Assembly (NCBI GenBank): GCA_947653315.1
Contig: CANTGP010000019.1
Span: 1-16,092 of the forward strand
Origin: an uncultured Lachnospiraceae bacterium
Lineage (GTDB): Bacteria > Bacillota > Clostridia > Lachnospirales > Lachnospiraceae
DNA: 16,092 nt
Reading direction: 5' to 3'
Part shown: piece by piece, positions 1 through 7,046 of the stretch
Layout: every line of letters begins with the position of its first letter
How positions within the stretch are numbered: position 1 is the stretch's first letter
Made by a program: the position numbers and the translations under genes
The notes under the pieces: generated by a model
Database searches by the model: none
Told to the model about the DNA's origin: nothing
Seen by the model: the letters and a program-made list of their open reading frames with translations, nothing else

Positions 1-96
1 GGACAGCCGGGAAACCGGTACCCGGTGGGAAGGTTTTCCAACGCATCCGGAAATTTTGAAGAAACGCTGCAAAAGAAAATAGACGAACAGGAATAG
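1..96 (+). CDS. 3' end of an unidentified protein gene (partial)
   Basis: An open frame enters from the left edge and ends at TAG (94-96), giving a 31-residue C-terminus that ends in KKIDEQE. It is hydrophilic, with no recognisable domain. The frame is supported by its uninterrupted reading up to a stop that sits just before a terminator-like hairpin and by its orientation matching uvrC. The product cannot be named from this fragment. Confidence 0.5.
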   Translation, partial: GQPGNRYPVGRFSNASGNFEETLQKKIDEQE

Positions 97-99
97 CGG

Positions 100-134
100 A
101 GAGGAGGTTCTTATGTGAAATGGGAACCTCCTTT
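100..134 (+). terminator. Probable intrinsic terminator after the upstream gene
   Basis: The arms 100-110 and 124-134 pair over 11 positions, including one G-U, around a 13-nt loop. The core is GGAGGTTC / GAACCTCC, and the right arm ends in TTT. The hairpin starts 3 nt after the stop codon at 94-96. The U tract is short, so termination may be only partial. Confidence 0.6.
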
Positions 135-140
135 GTGCAC

Positions 141-180
141 ACGGCGTCCGAAGGGAATCACAGCCCGGTACGGAAGCCGT
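141..180 (+). other. Stem-loop in the uvrC leader
   Basis: The arms ACGGCGTCCG (141-150) and CGGAAGCCGT (171-180) pair over 9 of 10 positions, with one internal G-A mismatch. They enclose a 20-nt loop that starts with AAGGGAATCA. The 25 nt beginning at 136 resemble the start of the repeat units at 12193 (18 of 25 identical without gaps, including TGCACACGG). It lies just downstream of a terminator, as does the array near 12190. Whether it acts as RNA or is a repeat remnant cannot be told from the sequence. Confidence 0.4.
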
Positions 181-220
181 TGCTTTGGTATCTGGTAAGA
201 AAGGAAAGGTGCGAAGGGAA

Positions 221-2086
221 ATGTCGTTTGATTTTGACGAGGAATTAAAAAAGCTGCCTGCCAAACCGGGTGTATACATTATGCATGACGGCAGCGATTC
301 GATTATTTATGTGGGAAAAGCGATTAACCTCCACAGCCGTGTCCGTTCTTATTTCCGTAAGAATATCGGGCGGGGTCCCCAAATAGACAAGATGGTGACG
401 CAGATTGCGCGGTTTGAATATATCATTACGGATTCCGAATTGGAAGCCCTTGTACTGGAAAACAACCTGATCAAAGAATACAGCCCCCGTTATAACACGA
501 TGTTAAAGGATGACAAAACATACCCGTACATAAAGGTAACGGTAGGAGAGCCATATCCGAGGGTGTTGTTTTCGCGGGAAATGAAAAAGGATAAGTCCCG
601 GTATTTCGGTCCCTATACCAGTGCGGCGGCGGTAAAGGATACCATAGAGTTAATCAATAAACTGTATATGCTGCGTACCTGCAACCGCTCCCTGCCGAAA
701 GATACCGGAAAGGAAAGGCCCTGTCTGAACCATCATATCAAGCAGTGCATGGCGCCATGCCAGGGATATATTTCCAAAGAGCAGTACAGGGAGCAGGTGG
801 ATCAGGCGTTGGATTTCCTGAACGGCAATTACCAGCCTATTTTAAGGGATTTGGAGCGGAAAATGCAGGACGCCTCGGAAAAGATGGAATTTGAGGAAGC
901 CATCCGCTACCGGGATTTGTACAACAGCGTGAAACAGGTGGCGCAAAAGCAGAAAATTACAGACAGCGACGGGGAAGATAAGGATATTATCGCGCTGGCG
1001 GCGGATGAAAACGATGCGGTGGTGCAGGTGTTTTTTATCAGGAACGGGAAACTAATCGGCAGGGAGCATTTCTATATGACACATGTGTCGGGAAGTGCGA
1101 GGGCACAAATTCTGCTGGATTTTGTGAAGCAGTTTTATGCGGGAACGCCTTTTATCCCGAAAGAACTGATGCTGCAGGAGGAAATTGAGGACATTGACGT
1201 ACTGGAGCGCTGGCTTGGTGCGAGGAAGGGAAGCCGTGTTTATATCCGTGTGCCAAGGAAGGGGACAAAGGAAAAACTTGTGGAGCTGGCGGCAAAAAAC
1301 GCAGCGCTGGTCTTAAGCCAGGATAAGGAAAAGATGAAACGTGAGGAAGGGCGTACCATAGGTGCGGTGAAGGAAATCGCGTCTTTGATCGGTTTGGAAG
1401 GCATTGCGCGTATGGAGGCGTATGATATCTCCAATATCAGCGGTTTTGCCAATGTGGGTTCCATGGTCGTGTTTGAAAAAGGGAAACCGAAGCGCAGCGA
1501 TTACCGCAAATTCAAGATAAAGACCGTATCGGGACCGGATGATTATGCCTGCATGAGGGAAGTCCTCACCAGACGTTTCCTGCATGGCATGGAGGAACAG
1601 AAGGAACTGGACAGAAAAGAAATCGACCAGGAATTCGGCAGTTTTACGAAATTTCCCGATTTAATCCTGATGGACGGCGGTAAGGGACAGGTTAATATTG
1701 CGCTGGAAGTGCTGGAGGAGCTGCATATCGACATTCCGGTCTGCGGCATGGTAAAAGACGATAACCACCATACCAGGGGATTGTATTTCCACAATGAGGA
1801 AATCCCCATTGACCGTCATTCGGAAGGGTTTAAGCTGGTGACGAGGGTACAGGATGAAGCCCACCGTTTCGCCATTGAGTACCACCGTTCCCTTAGGGGC
1901 AAGACGCAGGTAAAATCGGTGCTGGACGACATTCCCGGCGTGGGGCCTTCCAGAAGGAAAGCGCTGATGCGGCACTTTAAGTCCATTGACGAGATCAAGG
2001 AGGCGGATGTGGAACGGCTGTCGGAAGTGCCGGAGATACCGGCGCATATTGCCAGGGGGATTTATGATTTTTTCCATGGGAATTAG
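221..2086 (+). CDS. uvrC: UvrABC system protein C (excinuclease subunit UvrC)
   Basis: UvrC is the endonuclease of nucleotide excision repair; it cuts the damaged strand 3' and then 5' of the lesion after UvrA and UvrB have marked it. The 621-residue product shows the full family layout. The GIY-YIG domain has GVY at 17-19 and IYVGK at 29-33. Four cysteines (C154, C168, C176, C180) match the spacing of the family's iron-sulfur cluster. A UVR segment lies near 203-238. The RNase H-like nuclease domain carries YDISNISG (D402), LMDGGKGQ (D485) and H548. A C-terminal helix-hairpin-helix region begins at [12 protein letters not shown] (about 571). ATG 221 is preferred over the in-frame TTG at 185 because [19 protein letters not shown] is the usual family N-terminus; a purine-rich AAGGAAAGG lies about 11 nt upstream. 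The gene appears intact. Confidence 0.97.
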   Translation: MSFDFDEELKKLPAKPGVYIMHDGSDSIIYVGKAINLHSRVRSYFRKNIGRGPQIDKMVTQIARFEYIITDSELEALVLENNLIKEYSPRYNTMLKDDKTYPYIKVTVGEPYPRVLFSREMKKDKSRYFGPYTSAAAVKDTIELINKLYMLRTCNRSLPKDTGKERPCLNHHIKQCMAPCQGYISKEQYREQVDQALDFLNGNYQPILRDLERKMQDASEKMEFEEAIRYRDLYNSVKQVAQKQKITDSDGEDKDIIALAADENDAVVQVFFIRNGKLIGREHFYMTHVSGSARAQILLDFVKQFYAGTPFIPKELMLQEEIEDIDVLERWLGARKGSRVYIRVPRKGTKEKLVELAAKNAALVLSQDKEKMKREEGRTIGAVKEIASLIGLEGIARMEAYDISNISGFANVGSMVVFEKGKPKRSDYRKFKIKTVSGPDDYACMREVLTRRFLHGMEEQKELDRKEIDQEFGSFTKFPDLILMDGGKGQVNIALEVLEELHIDIPVCGMVKDDNHHTRGLYFHNEEIPIDRHSEGFKLVTRVQDEAHRFAIEYHRSLRGKTQVKSVLDDIPGVGPSRRKALMRHFKSIDEIKEADVERLSEVPEIPAHIARGIYDFFHGN

Positions 2087-2100
2087 CTTTTATTCCCGTG

Positions 2101-2243
2101 AGCAACGAGCCAAGTAGCCGCACTTGTGCGGATATTTGGCGACTGCCGCGAGGGTCAGCACCCACACATCGCAGATGTGTTGCGCTCTGCAGCGCTGGAA
2201 GATTGATGCCCCTTGGGGCGTTTCAAGGTTATTGTCCGTTGCT
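2101..2243. repeat. Four-hairpin element with short inverted ends (MITE-like or structured-RNA repeat)
   Basis: The segment is bounded by AGCAACG (2101-2107) and its reverse complement CGTTGCT (2237-2243). Between these lie four separate stem-loops. CCGCAC/GTGCGG (2118-2131) sits inside an outer GCCAA/TTGGC (2109-2113, 2136-2140). ACACATC/GATGTGT is at 2164-2180, GCGCT/AGCGC at 2182-2195, and GCCCC/GGGGC at 2208-2219. This packing is far beyond chance and does not fit a protein gene. It lies between the convergent uvrC and antitoxin genes, so it could serve as a bidirectional terminator or be a mobile palindromic repeat. No target-site duplication is evident. Confidence 0.6.
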
Positions 2244-2531
2244 TGCGGCGGTGTCTTTGATTGGGGTAATGGATAATGTATATCCTAATGGTGCAAGAAT
2301 CTTTAATAAAGTATCAATTTGCGGAGTTGCCTTCAGGTTTTCCATTCTTGCAATGGCAGGTTGTTTTACTCCGCTTAATTTTGCTAAATCCCTTTGGGAA
2401 AGTCCCTTTTTTTCCCTTGCTTCAATCATTTTTCCGATGAGTTCTACCTCGAAGTTGATTTTTTCCCGTTCGGTGGTGGAAACTCTGGTTGTATCAGAGA
2501 GATAATCAGAAAAAGTATTGATTTCCTTCAT
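2229..2531 (-). CDS. XRE/HigA-like antitoxin of a type II toxin-antitoxin pair
   Basis: The 100-residue protein has a helix-turn-helix of the Cro/C1 type at about residues 40-80, with the typical core GLSQRDLAKLSGVKQPAIAR followed by PQIDTLLKILAPLGYTL. In HigBA-type pairs the antitoxin neutralises the toxin by direct contact and represses the shared promoter. Its ATG overlaps the last codons of the upstream toxin gene by 4 nt (2528-2531), indicating translational coupling. The last codons, encoding AASNGQ and the stop TAA (2229-2231), lie in or beside the inverted end of the hairpin element at 2101-2243. The C-terminus therefore seems to have been extended or replaced by that element. The gene is AT-rich compared with uvrC and hprK, as expected for an acquired pair. 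Confidence 0.88.
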   Translation of the reverse strand: MKEINTFSDYLSDTTRVSTTEREKINFEVELIGKMIEAREKKGLSQRDLAKLSGVKQPAIARMENLKATPQIDTLLKILAPLGYTLSITPIKDTAASNGQ

Positions 2532-2893
2532 AACATATCATTCCTTTCCAAAAAATCTTTTATGTTTTTCCGTGCCTGTTCAATTTCTTTTTTAGGTGTT
2601 TTTTGGGACTTTTTAAAATAATGGTGGACTAATATAAATTTATTATCTTTCCAATAAAAGAAAAATATTCGATTGGATAATGGTCTTAGCTCCCACAAAT
2701 TACCATCGACATGTTTTACAACGGGGGTTCCGATTCTTGTGCCGTATTTCATTAACGCGGTCATGTAAGTAAGAATTTTTTCGCGGTTAATTCTTGCATT
2801 TTTGTCTGTTTTTGCTTTTTTTTGTAATTCATCAAGATAATCTATTATTTTTGAATTGCCGTTTTTATCTTTATAAAATATAAGATCAAACAT
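2528..2893 (-). CDS. HigB/RelE-like toxin (phage Gp49-like, DUF891 family)
   Basis: The 121-residue basic protein starts MFDLIFYKDKNGNSKIIDYL and contains GTRIGTPVVKHVDGNLWELR and IFFFYWKDNKFILVHHYFKK, the hallmark pattern of the Gp49/HigB branch of the RelE fold. Family members are ribosome-dependent mRNA interferases that slow growth when the antitoxin is lost. The ribosome binding site AGGAGGGG (complement of 2904-2911) lies 10 nt before the ATG. The toxin gene precedes the antitoxin gene, the usual HigBA order. An inverted repeat covers the promoter immediately upstream. Family assignment rests on motif recognition; cleavage activity is inferred from the family. The gene is visibly AT-rich. 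Confidence 0.85.
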   Translation of the reverse strand: MFDLIFYKDKNGNSKIIDYLDELQKKAKTDKNARINREKILTYMTALMKYGTRIGTPVVKHVDGNLWELRPLSNRIFFFYWKDNKFILVHHYFKKSQKTPKKEIEQARKNIKDFLERNDML

Positions 2894-2910
2894 ACCTCAA
2901 TTTCCCCTCC

Positions 2911-2946
2911 TGACAGAATGATAACATATTAGTTATCATTCTGTCA
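2911..2946. promoter_or_regulatory. Perfect 15-bp inverted repeat, probable antitoxin operator
   Basis: TGACAGAATGATAAC (2911-2925) and GTTATCATTCTGTCA (2932-2946) are exact reverse complements around the spacer ATATTA. The two arms cover the -35 and -10 elements of the toxin-antitoxin promoter, so a bound HTH dimer would block RNA polymerase. Autorepression by the antitoxin is established for HigBA-type systems; binding at this site is inferred. Confidence 0.75.
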
Positions 2947-2947
2947 A
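2918..2947 (-). promoter_or_regulatory. Promoter of the toxin-antitoxin operon
   Basis: On the minus strand, TTGACA (complement of 2942-2947) is followed after 18 nt by TATCAT (complement of 2918-2923), with an extended -10 TG one base upstream. The predicted start, near 2911, gives a leader of about 20 nt containing the ribosome binding site of the toxin. The promoter lies almost entirely inside the operator palindrome. Confidence 0.75.
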
Positions 2948-2972
2948 TCCTTACTCCGGCAGAAAAAACGGA

Positions 2973-5654
2973 CTAATGATGTCCTTCCCACTCCTGCATA
3001 ATGCTTTCACAGGCATCGACATCGATATCGTCGATGGCGGTACGGAGTTTCTCAAACAAATCATGCTGCCAGTCTACATACCGGTATTGGTCCATTTCCT
3101 GCAAAACGGCTTCCATTTCGTCCATATCCAGATTGTCGAGGGCTTCCCGCAGTTTTTGGAACAAATCCTGTAATACGCTGCCGCCGGCTTCCTGTTTTCC
3201 CTCGTCATTGGAAACTTCGTCGGGAAAATACTGTGCCAAAATCCGGCTGTATTCGGAATATTTCTCCAAAAGCCCCGGTGTCTGTTCGTGGATCATGACG
3301 GCATCTTCCGCATTTCCTGCCTGTTCCAAGGCAGCCGCCATGTTGGACAGGGTGGTGGCTCCTATTTGGCGGGAAGCGCTTTTCAGTGCATGGACTTCTA
3401 TGGTGTAACCGCGCCAGTCTTCGTTTTGCTCAAGGGTGCCGATGAGCTGTACTTTTTTGCTGATCAGGTGGTAATAGTCTTTTAATACCGACCAGTACAG
3501 CTTTTCGCTTCCAAGAAGTTTTAAGGCCGCGTCCACGTCCAAACCTTCTATCTTAAGGGCCGGTTTCGGCTCCGGTTTTGTCTGTGCTTTTGCGTGCTGG
3601 CTGACTTTCAGTATTTTTTCCTTGGGCAGCCAATGCTTTAACGTGGATATGAGGAAACGCAGTTCAATGGGTTTCGGAACAAAGTCGTCCAGCCCTTCCC
3701 TTAAAAACATGGCACGCGTGCCGGATACCGCGTTGGCGGTCAGGGCGATGATGGGAACGTCGTCGTAATCCTCATGGAAACGGCGGATGATATGGGTGGT
3801 TTCCACACCGTCCAGTTCCGGCATCATATGATCCATGAAAATAAGGTCATAGTGTTTCTCCGCAATTTTATCCAGTGCAATCTTTCCGCTTAAGGCGGTA
3901 TCGATGTGCATCTGCATGGGTTCCAAAAGTCCTTCCGTGACCGTCAGGTTCACCGTATTGTCATCCACAATCAGGATTTCCGCATCCGGCGCGATAAATT
4001 CAAAATCATCATCCGAAGGATGGGCGAGATACATATGGATGTCCTCGTGGTTCAGTATGGATGCGATATTCAGGGTATACAGGGGTTTCTTGATGACCAA
4101 AAGGTTATCGATGTCGCTGGTGTAGGAAGAACGGAAATCCAGCATCAGCACTCCCGTTATTTCGGGGTGTCCCTGTATGTATCCCGCCATCTGTTCCGTG
4201 AATACACAATGTTCAATAAAGAAGAAAGTATTGTCATCCGGCTGCAAATCCGGTAAATCCTTAGGAGAGGACAGCGAATGGTATTTTCCGCCGAATCGTT
4301 TGATGTCGGTCTCCAACTGTTTTTTCACGTAGGGGTTGGATACGTATACGAAGGCGGTAAAGGGTTTCAGGGCTTTCACGTCAACGCTTGGGTTCATGTT
4401 ATCCACCCGCTGCGGGACGATGAAAGAGAAACGGCTTCCCTTCCCGTATTCGCTCTCCGCCCATATATTTCCGTGCATGAGGGTAAGGAGCTGTTTGGAA
4501 ATGGCAAGACCCAGCCCGGTTCCTTCCACGTTCCGGTTCCTTTTGCTGTCCAATTGCTGGAAAGACTGGAACAGGTTGCCGAAATCCTCTTTTTTAATGC
4601 CGATGCCGGTATCCGTAACCGAAACGAGCAGGTCGATTTGGTGGTTGTGTTTCCGGATGAAATCCACTTTCAGGAGAACCTGTCCGTGTTCGGTAAACTT
4701 CACGGCATTGTTGGCAATGTTAATGATGAGCTGTTTGATGCGGATCAGGTCGCCATGCAGTTTGCTTGGGATATCGGTGGCGATGTCCAAAACGAATTCC
4801 ACATCCTTGCTGTCAATCCGCGTCATAATAATATTGGTAATATCGTTAATAATGGAAAACATTTCATATTCGCTGGAAACGATGTCCAATTTCCCGGACT
4901 CAATTTTGGAAAAGTCCAAAATGTCATTAATAATGGTAAGCAATGTCTTCCCGGAAGATTTAATTTGGTTTACGTGTTCCCTTGCTGCAGGGGGAAGGTC
5001 TTCCCGCAGCGCCATTTCCGCCATACCGATGACCGCGTTCATGGGGGTGCGGATTTCGTGGCTCATATTCGCGAGAAAATCCGATTTCATGCGCGCCGCC
5101 TTTTCCGCTTCTAAGTTCGCCTGGTTTACCAGCAGTTTGTGGTGGGCAATGTTGGAAAGGACGTTGGCGATGGTGTAGAGGAAATCGGCGGTGGTCTGCA
5201 GCGATTCCTTTGGCATAATCCGTATATTTGTGGCTGCGTTCCAGTAGGTCATGGGATCTACGTTGATTTCCCTTGCCGTTTCCATGATTCTCGCCATATT
5301 GGGCGGCTCGGTCAATACCTGGCCGCCGATGAAACAACCAATCATTTTATCGCCTGCCATAATCGGGGCTGCAAGATCCGTCAGTCCCGCATGGCAGTAG
5401 TAAATGGTGGCGGCGCCTTTTTTCAAGGCAGTTTCCGCACCGTATTTGTCACATTGTTCGCACCGCAGGCAGCCGAGGGTGGACTTGCGGGTATATTTCA
5501 TACAGAATTCCGAGAAATTCGTGCCTTCCGTAACGGCAACGCCATTGGCATCCGTGGTAAGGGCGGCGATACCGGTCAGTTTGGAGAAAGAATTCTGTAA
5601 CTGCTGTAAGATGTCCGCATCAATTAAATCCGTGATATTCCATTCATCCTGCAT
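2973..5654 (-). CDS. PocR-domain hybrid sensor histidine kinase with receiver and Hpt domains
   Basis: This 893-residue phosphorelay kinase has no predicted membrane segment and should be cytoplasmic. Residues about 8-170 form a PocR ligand-sensing domain with a cysteine cluster (C51, C62, C65, C68, C87) and the typical LAAPIMAGDKMIGCFIGGQV stretch. The HisKA domain has phospho-acceptor H199 in MSHEIRTPMN. The ATPase domain has N-box NIANNAVKF, G1 DTGIGI and G2 GTGLGLAISK. A degenerate receiver-like segment (about 430-540) lacks the acidic pocket. A canonical receiver (560-675) has D564/D565, phospho-acceptor D608, T639 and K661. An Hpt domain has H755 in HALKSAS. Two related ~30-residue segments end the protein (830-859 and 865-890). 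The ATG follows an AGGGAGAAG ribosome binding site 19 nt after the upstream response regulator, indicating one operon. The ligand is unknown; PocR domains are proposed to bind small organic compounds. Confidence 0.92.
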   Translation of the reverse strand: MQDEWNITDLIDADILQQLQNSFSKLTGIAALTTDANGVAVTEGTNFSEFCMKYTRKSTLGCLRCEQCDKYGAETALKKGAATIYYCHAGLTDLAAPIMAGDKMIGCFIGGQVLTEPPNMARIMETAREINVDPMTYWNAATNIRIMPKESLQTTADFLYTIANVLSNIAHHKLLVNQANLEAEKAARMKSDFLANMSHEIRTPMNAVIGMAEMALREDLPPAAREHVNQIKSSGKTLLTIINDILDFSKIESGKLDIVSSEYEMFSIINDITNIIMTRIDSKDVEFVLDIATDIPSKLHGDLIRIKQLIINIANNAVKFTEHGQVLLKVDFIRKHNHQIDLLVSVTDTGIGIKKEDFGNLFQSFQQLDSKRNRNVEGTGLGLAISKQLLTLMHGNIWAESEYGKGSRFSFIVPQRVDNMNPSVDVKALKPFTAFVYVSNPYVKKQLETDIKRFGGKYHSLSSPKDLPDLQPDDNTFFFIEHCVFTEQMAGYIQGHPEITGVLMLDFRSSYTSDIDNLLVIKKPLYTLNIASILNHEDIHMYLAHPSDDDFEFIAPDAEILIVDDNTVNLTVTEGLLEPMQMHIDTALSGKIALDKIAEKHYDLIFMDHMMPELDGVETTHIIRRFHEDYDDVPIIALTANAVSGTRAMFLREGLDDFVPKPIELRFLISTLKHWLPKEKILKVSQHAKAQTKPEPKPALKIEGLDVDAALKLLGSEKLYWSVLKDYYHLISKKVQLIGTLEQNEDWRGYTIEVHALKSASRQIGATTLSNMAAALEQAGNAEDAVMIHEQTPGLLEKYSEYSRILAQYFPDEVSNDEGKQEAGGSVLQDLFQKLREALDNLDMDEMEAVLQEMDQYRYVDWQHDLFEKLRTAIDDIDVDACESIMQEWEGHH

Positions 5655-5673
5655 GATTCTTCTCCCTTCCGGT

Positions 5674-6828
5674 TTAACCGATTAATTTGCTGATGGTGGA
5701 CAGCAGTTTGATATGGTCGATGGGTTTCAAAAGATAACCCTGAGGTTTCAGTACCAGCGCTTTTTCGATCCGCTGGCGGTCGGATATCCCCGTCAGGAAG
5801 ATGACCGGTATGTCGTGGGTGTACGGGTTTTCCTTTAATTTTTTCAGAATGGAAGGTCCGTTCTCCAACGGCATTTCGTAATCCAGCAGGATCAGGTCCG
5901 TTTTTTTCGTTTCGAGGAATTTCAGCGCCAGCCTTCCGTTTAAGGCGGTAGCGACGTCGTATTTGTCCGCGAGGTGGCGTTTAATGATCTTGAGCATACG
6001 GGAATCATCGTCTACCACAAGGATATGTTTGCGGCGTGACGTACCGTCGTCCGAATCGTCAATCCCGTCTTCATCCAAAAGGGGAAGGTTTTCCACGGCT
6101 TCAATAACTTTTGCCGCTTCGCCCACATGTTCCGTTAATGCCTGCAAAAGCGCATCGTTGGGATCTTCGGGAACGGCAGGGGCTTTTTGCTGTTTCGGGG
6201 GCTGTGCCGGGGCGGCAGGTGTTGCGGCCTGTTGCGGCTGTGCGGCTCCGGCCGTTTTGGACGGTACCGGCTCTTTCGCGGTATTGGCAGGCGGTACCGG
6301 TGTATTGGCTGCCGGCGCCGCAGGAGCCGGATTGGGATTGGATACCGCGCCGGGAACCGGGGCAGCATTGCCGCTTACGGGCGGCGTATTGGTATTGGAA
6401 ACCGCACTGCCTGCCGCCGCGTTCATTTGAAGGGGCGGGGCTACGAATGCAGGTTTGATAAGACTTAAGAAATAAGTCTTCATTTTTTCTTCCATGGCGC
6501 TTATGGTGATGGGGGTTTCCATTACCATATTAACGACATCGGGCGCCGTCCGTGTATAGGTATCGCATTCCCCCCGGGTACCAACGGCGAAAAATGCGGT
6601 GTTTGCAGCGGCAGGATGTTTCTTTAACTCTGGCATACGGAGGAAACTTTCCGGCGCTTCGTGGTTCAGACAGTACAGGAACGCATTGGGCCGGAAAGAG
6701 TTTAAGTGGCTTACGATATCCTCAAAGCGTGAAGAAGTACTTTGATACTCGAACAGGCTGCCGGATTTTGTGAACAGGTCATCGATAATGGTTTTTTTAC
6801 TTCCCGTTAATAATATTTTGTATTTCAT
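5674..6828 (-). CDS. Receiver-domain response regulator with degenerate N-terminal domain and Ala/Pro linker
   Basis: The 384-residue protein has three parts. Residues 1-125 look like a worn receiver domain (start KYKILLTGSKK) without the aspartate pocket. Residues about 130-220 are a low-complexity Ala/Pro/Asn linker. Residues 267-384 are a canonical receiver with D273/D274, phospho-acceptor D316 in LLDYEMP, T346 in FLTG and K368 in LLKPID. No DNA-binding or enzymatic output domain is present. ATG 6828 is chosen because it follows AGGGGGTG by a few bases; an upstream in-frame start at 6912 would add 28 residues, lacks a ribosome binding site and would read through the likely promoter. It lies 19 nt upstream of the hybrid kinase and is probably its phosphorelay partner. 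Specificity and output are unknown. Confidence 0.88.
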   Translation of the reverse strand: MKYKILLTGSKKTIIDDLFTKSGSLFEYQSTSSRFEDIVSHLNSFRPNAFLYCLNHEAPESFLRMPELKKHPAAANTAFFAVGTRGECDTYTRTAPDVVNMVMETPITISAMEEKMKTYFLSLIKPAFVAPPLQMNAAAGSAVSNTNTPPVSGNAAPVPGAVSNPNPAPAAPAANTPVPPANTAKEPVPSKTAGAAQPQQAATPAAPAQPPKQQKAPAVPEDPNDALLQALTEHVGEAAKVIEAVENLPLLDEDGIDDSDDGTSRRKHILVVDDDSRMLKIIKRHLADKYDVATALNGRLALKFLETKKTDLILLDYEMPLENGPSILKKLKENPYTHDIPVIFLTGISDRQRIEKALVLKPQGYLLKPIDHIKLLSTISKLIG

Positions 6829-6865
6829 ACGAACACCCCCTGTGGTGGATTCTTTTTCTACTTCC

Positions 6866-6871
6866 ATTATA
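6866..6871 (-). promoter_or_regulatory. Probable -10 box for the response regulator/kinase operon
   Basis: TATAAT occurs on the minus strand (complement of 6866-6871), 37 nt before the ATG at 6828. No good -35 hexamer is seen at 16-18 nt, so either the promoter is weak or it needs an activator. The divergent hprK promoter lies about 65 bp away. Confidence 0.45.
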
Positions 6872-6933
6872 CCTAATAATTGTGGATTCTGCATCCTTTT
6901 TTTCCTGTACACGGAAAGAAATTGCAGGATGAA

Positions 6934-6962
6934 TTGATATTATGTCCTGTCTATGTTAAAAT
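6934..6962 (+). promoter_or_regulatory. Promoter of the hprK operon
   Basis: TTGATA (6934-6939), a 17-nt spacer and TAAAAT (6957-6962), with an extended TG one base before the -10, fit a housekeeping sigma-A promoter. The predicted start near 6969 gives a leader of about 78 nt. The leader contains the exact 12-bp palindrome ATGCAATTGCAT (6986-6997), which could be a regulator site or chance. Confidence 0.7.
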
Positions 6963-7046
6963 TGTTTCAGTGTAATTTTGAAGGAATGCAATTGCATGGA
7001 ATAAAGTCGGAATACAACTAAAAATGAGGGACAAAAGGAGAAGGTT

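Noticed and set aside
185..220. TTG start for uvrC, adding 12 residues
   Set aside because: ATG 221 gives the usual family N-terminus; the extension is basic and unlike UvrC.
2098..2505. 135-residue plus-strand open frame after uvrC
   Set aside because: It runs through the hairpin element and is antisense to the antitoxin; no ribosome binding site and no family resemblance.
4278..5178. Two long plus-strand open frames (278 and 280 residues) opposite the hybrid kinase
   Set aside because: Both are antisense to conserved HisKA and ATPase codons, overlap each other, and have no motifs.
6829..6912. Longer start for the response regulator, adding 28 residues
   Set aside because: The extension crosses the likely -10 box and has no ribosome binding site, whereas ATG 6828 has AGGGGGTG just upstream.
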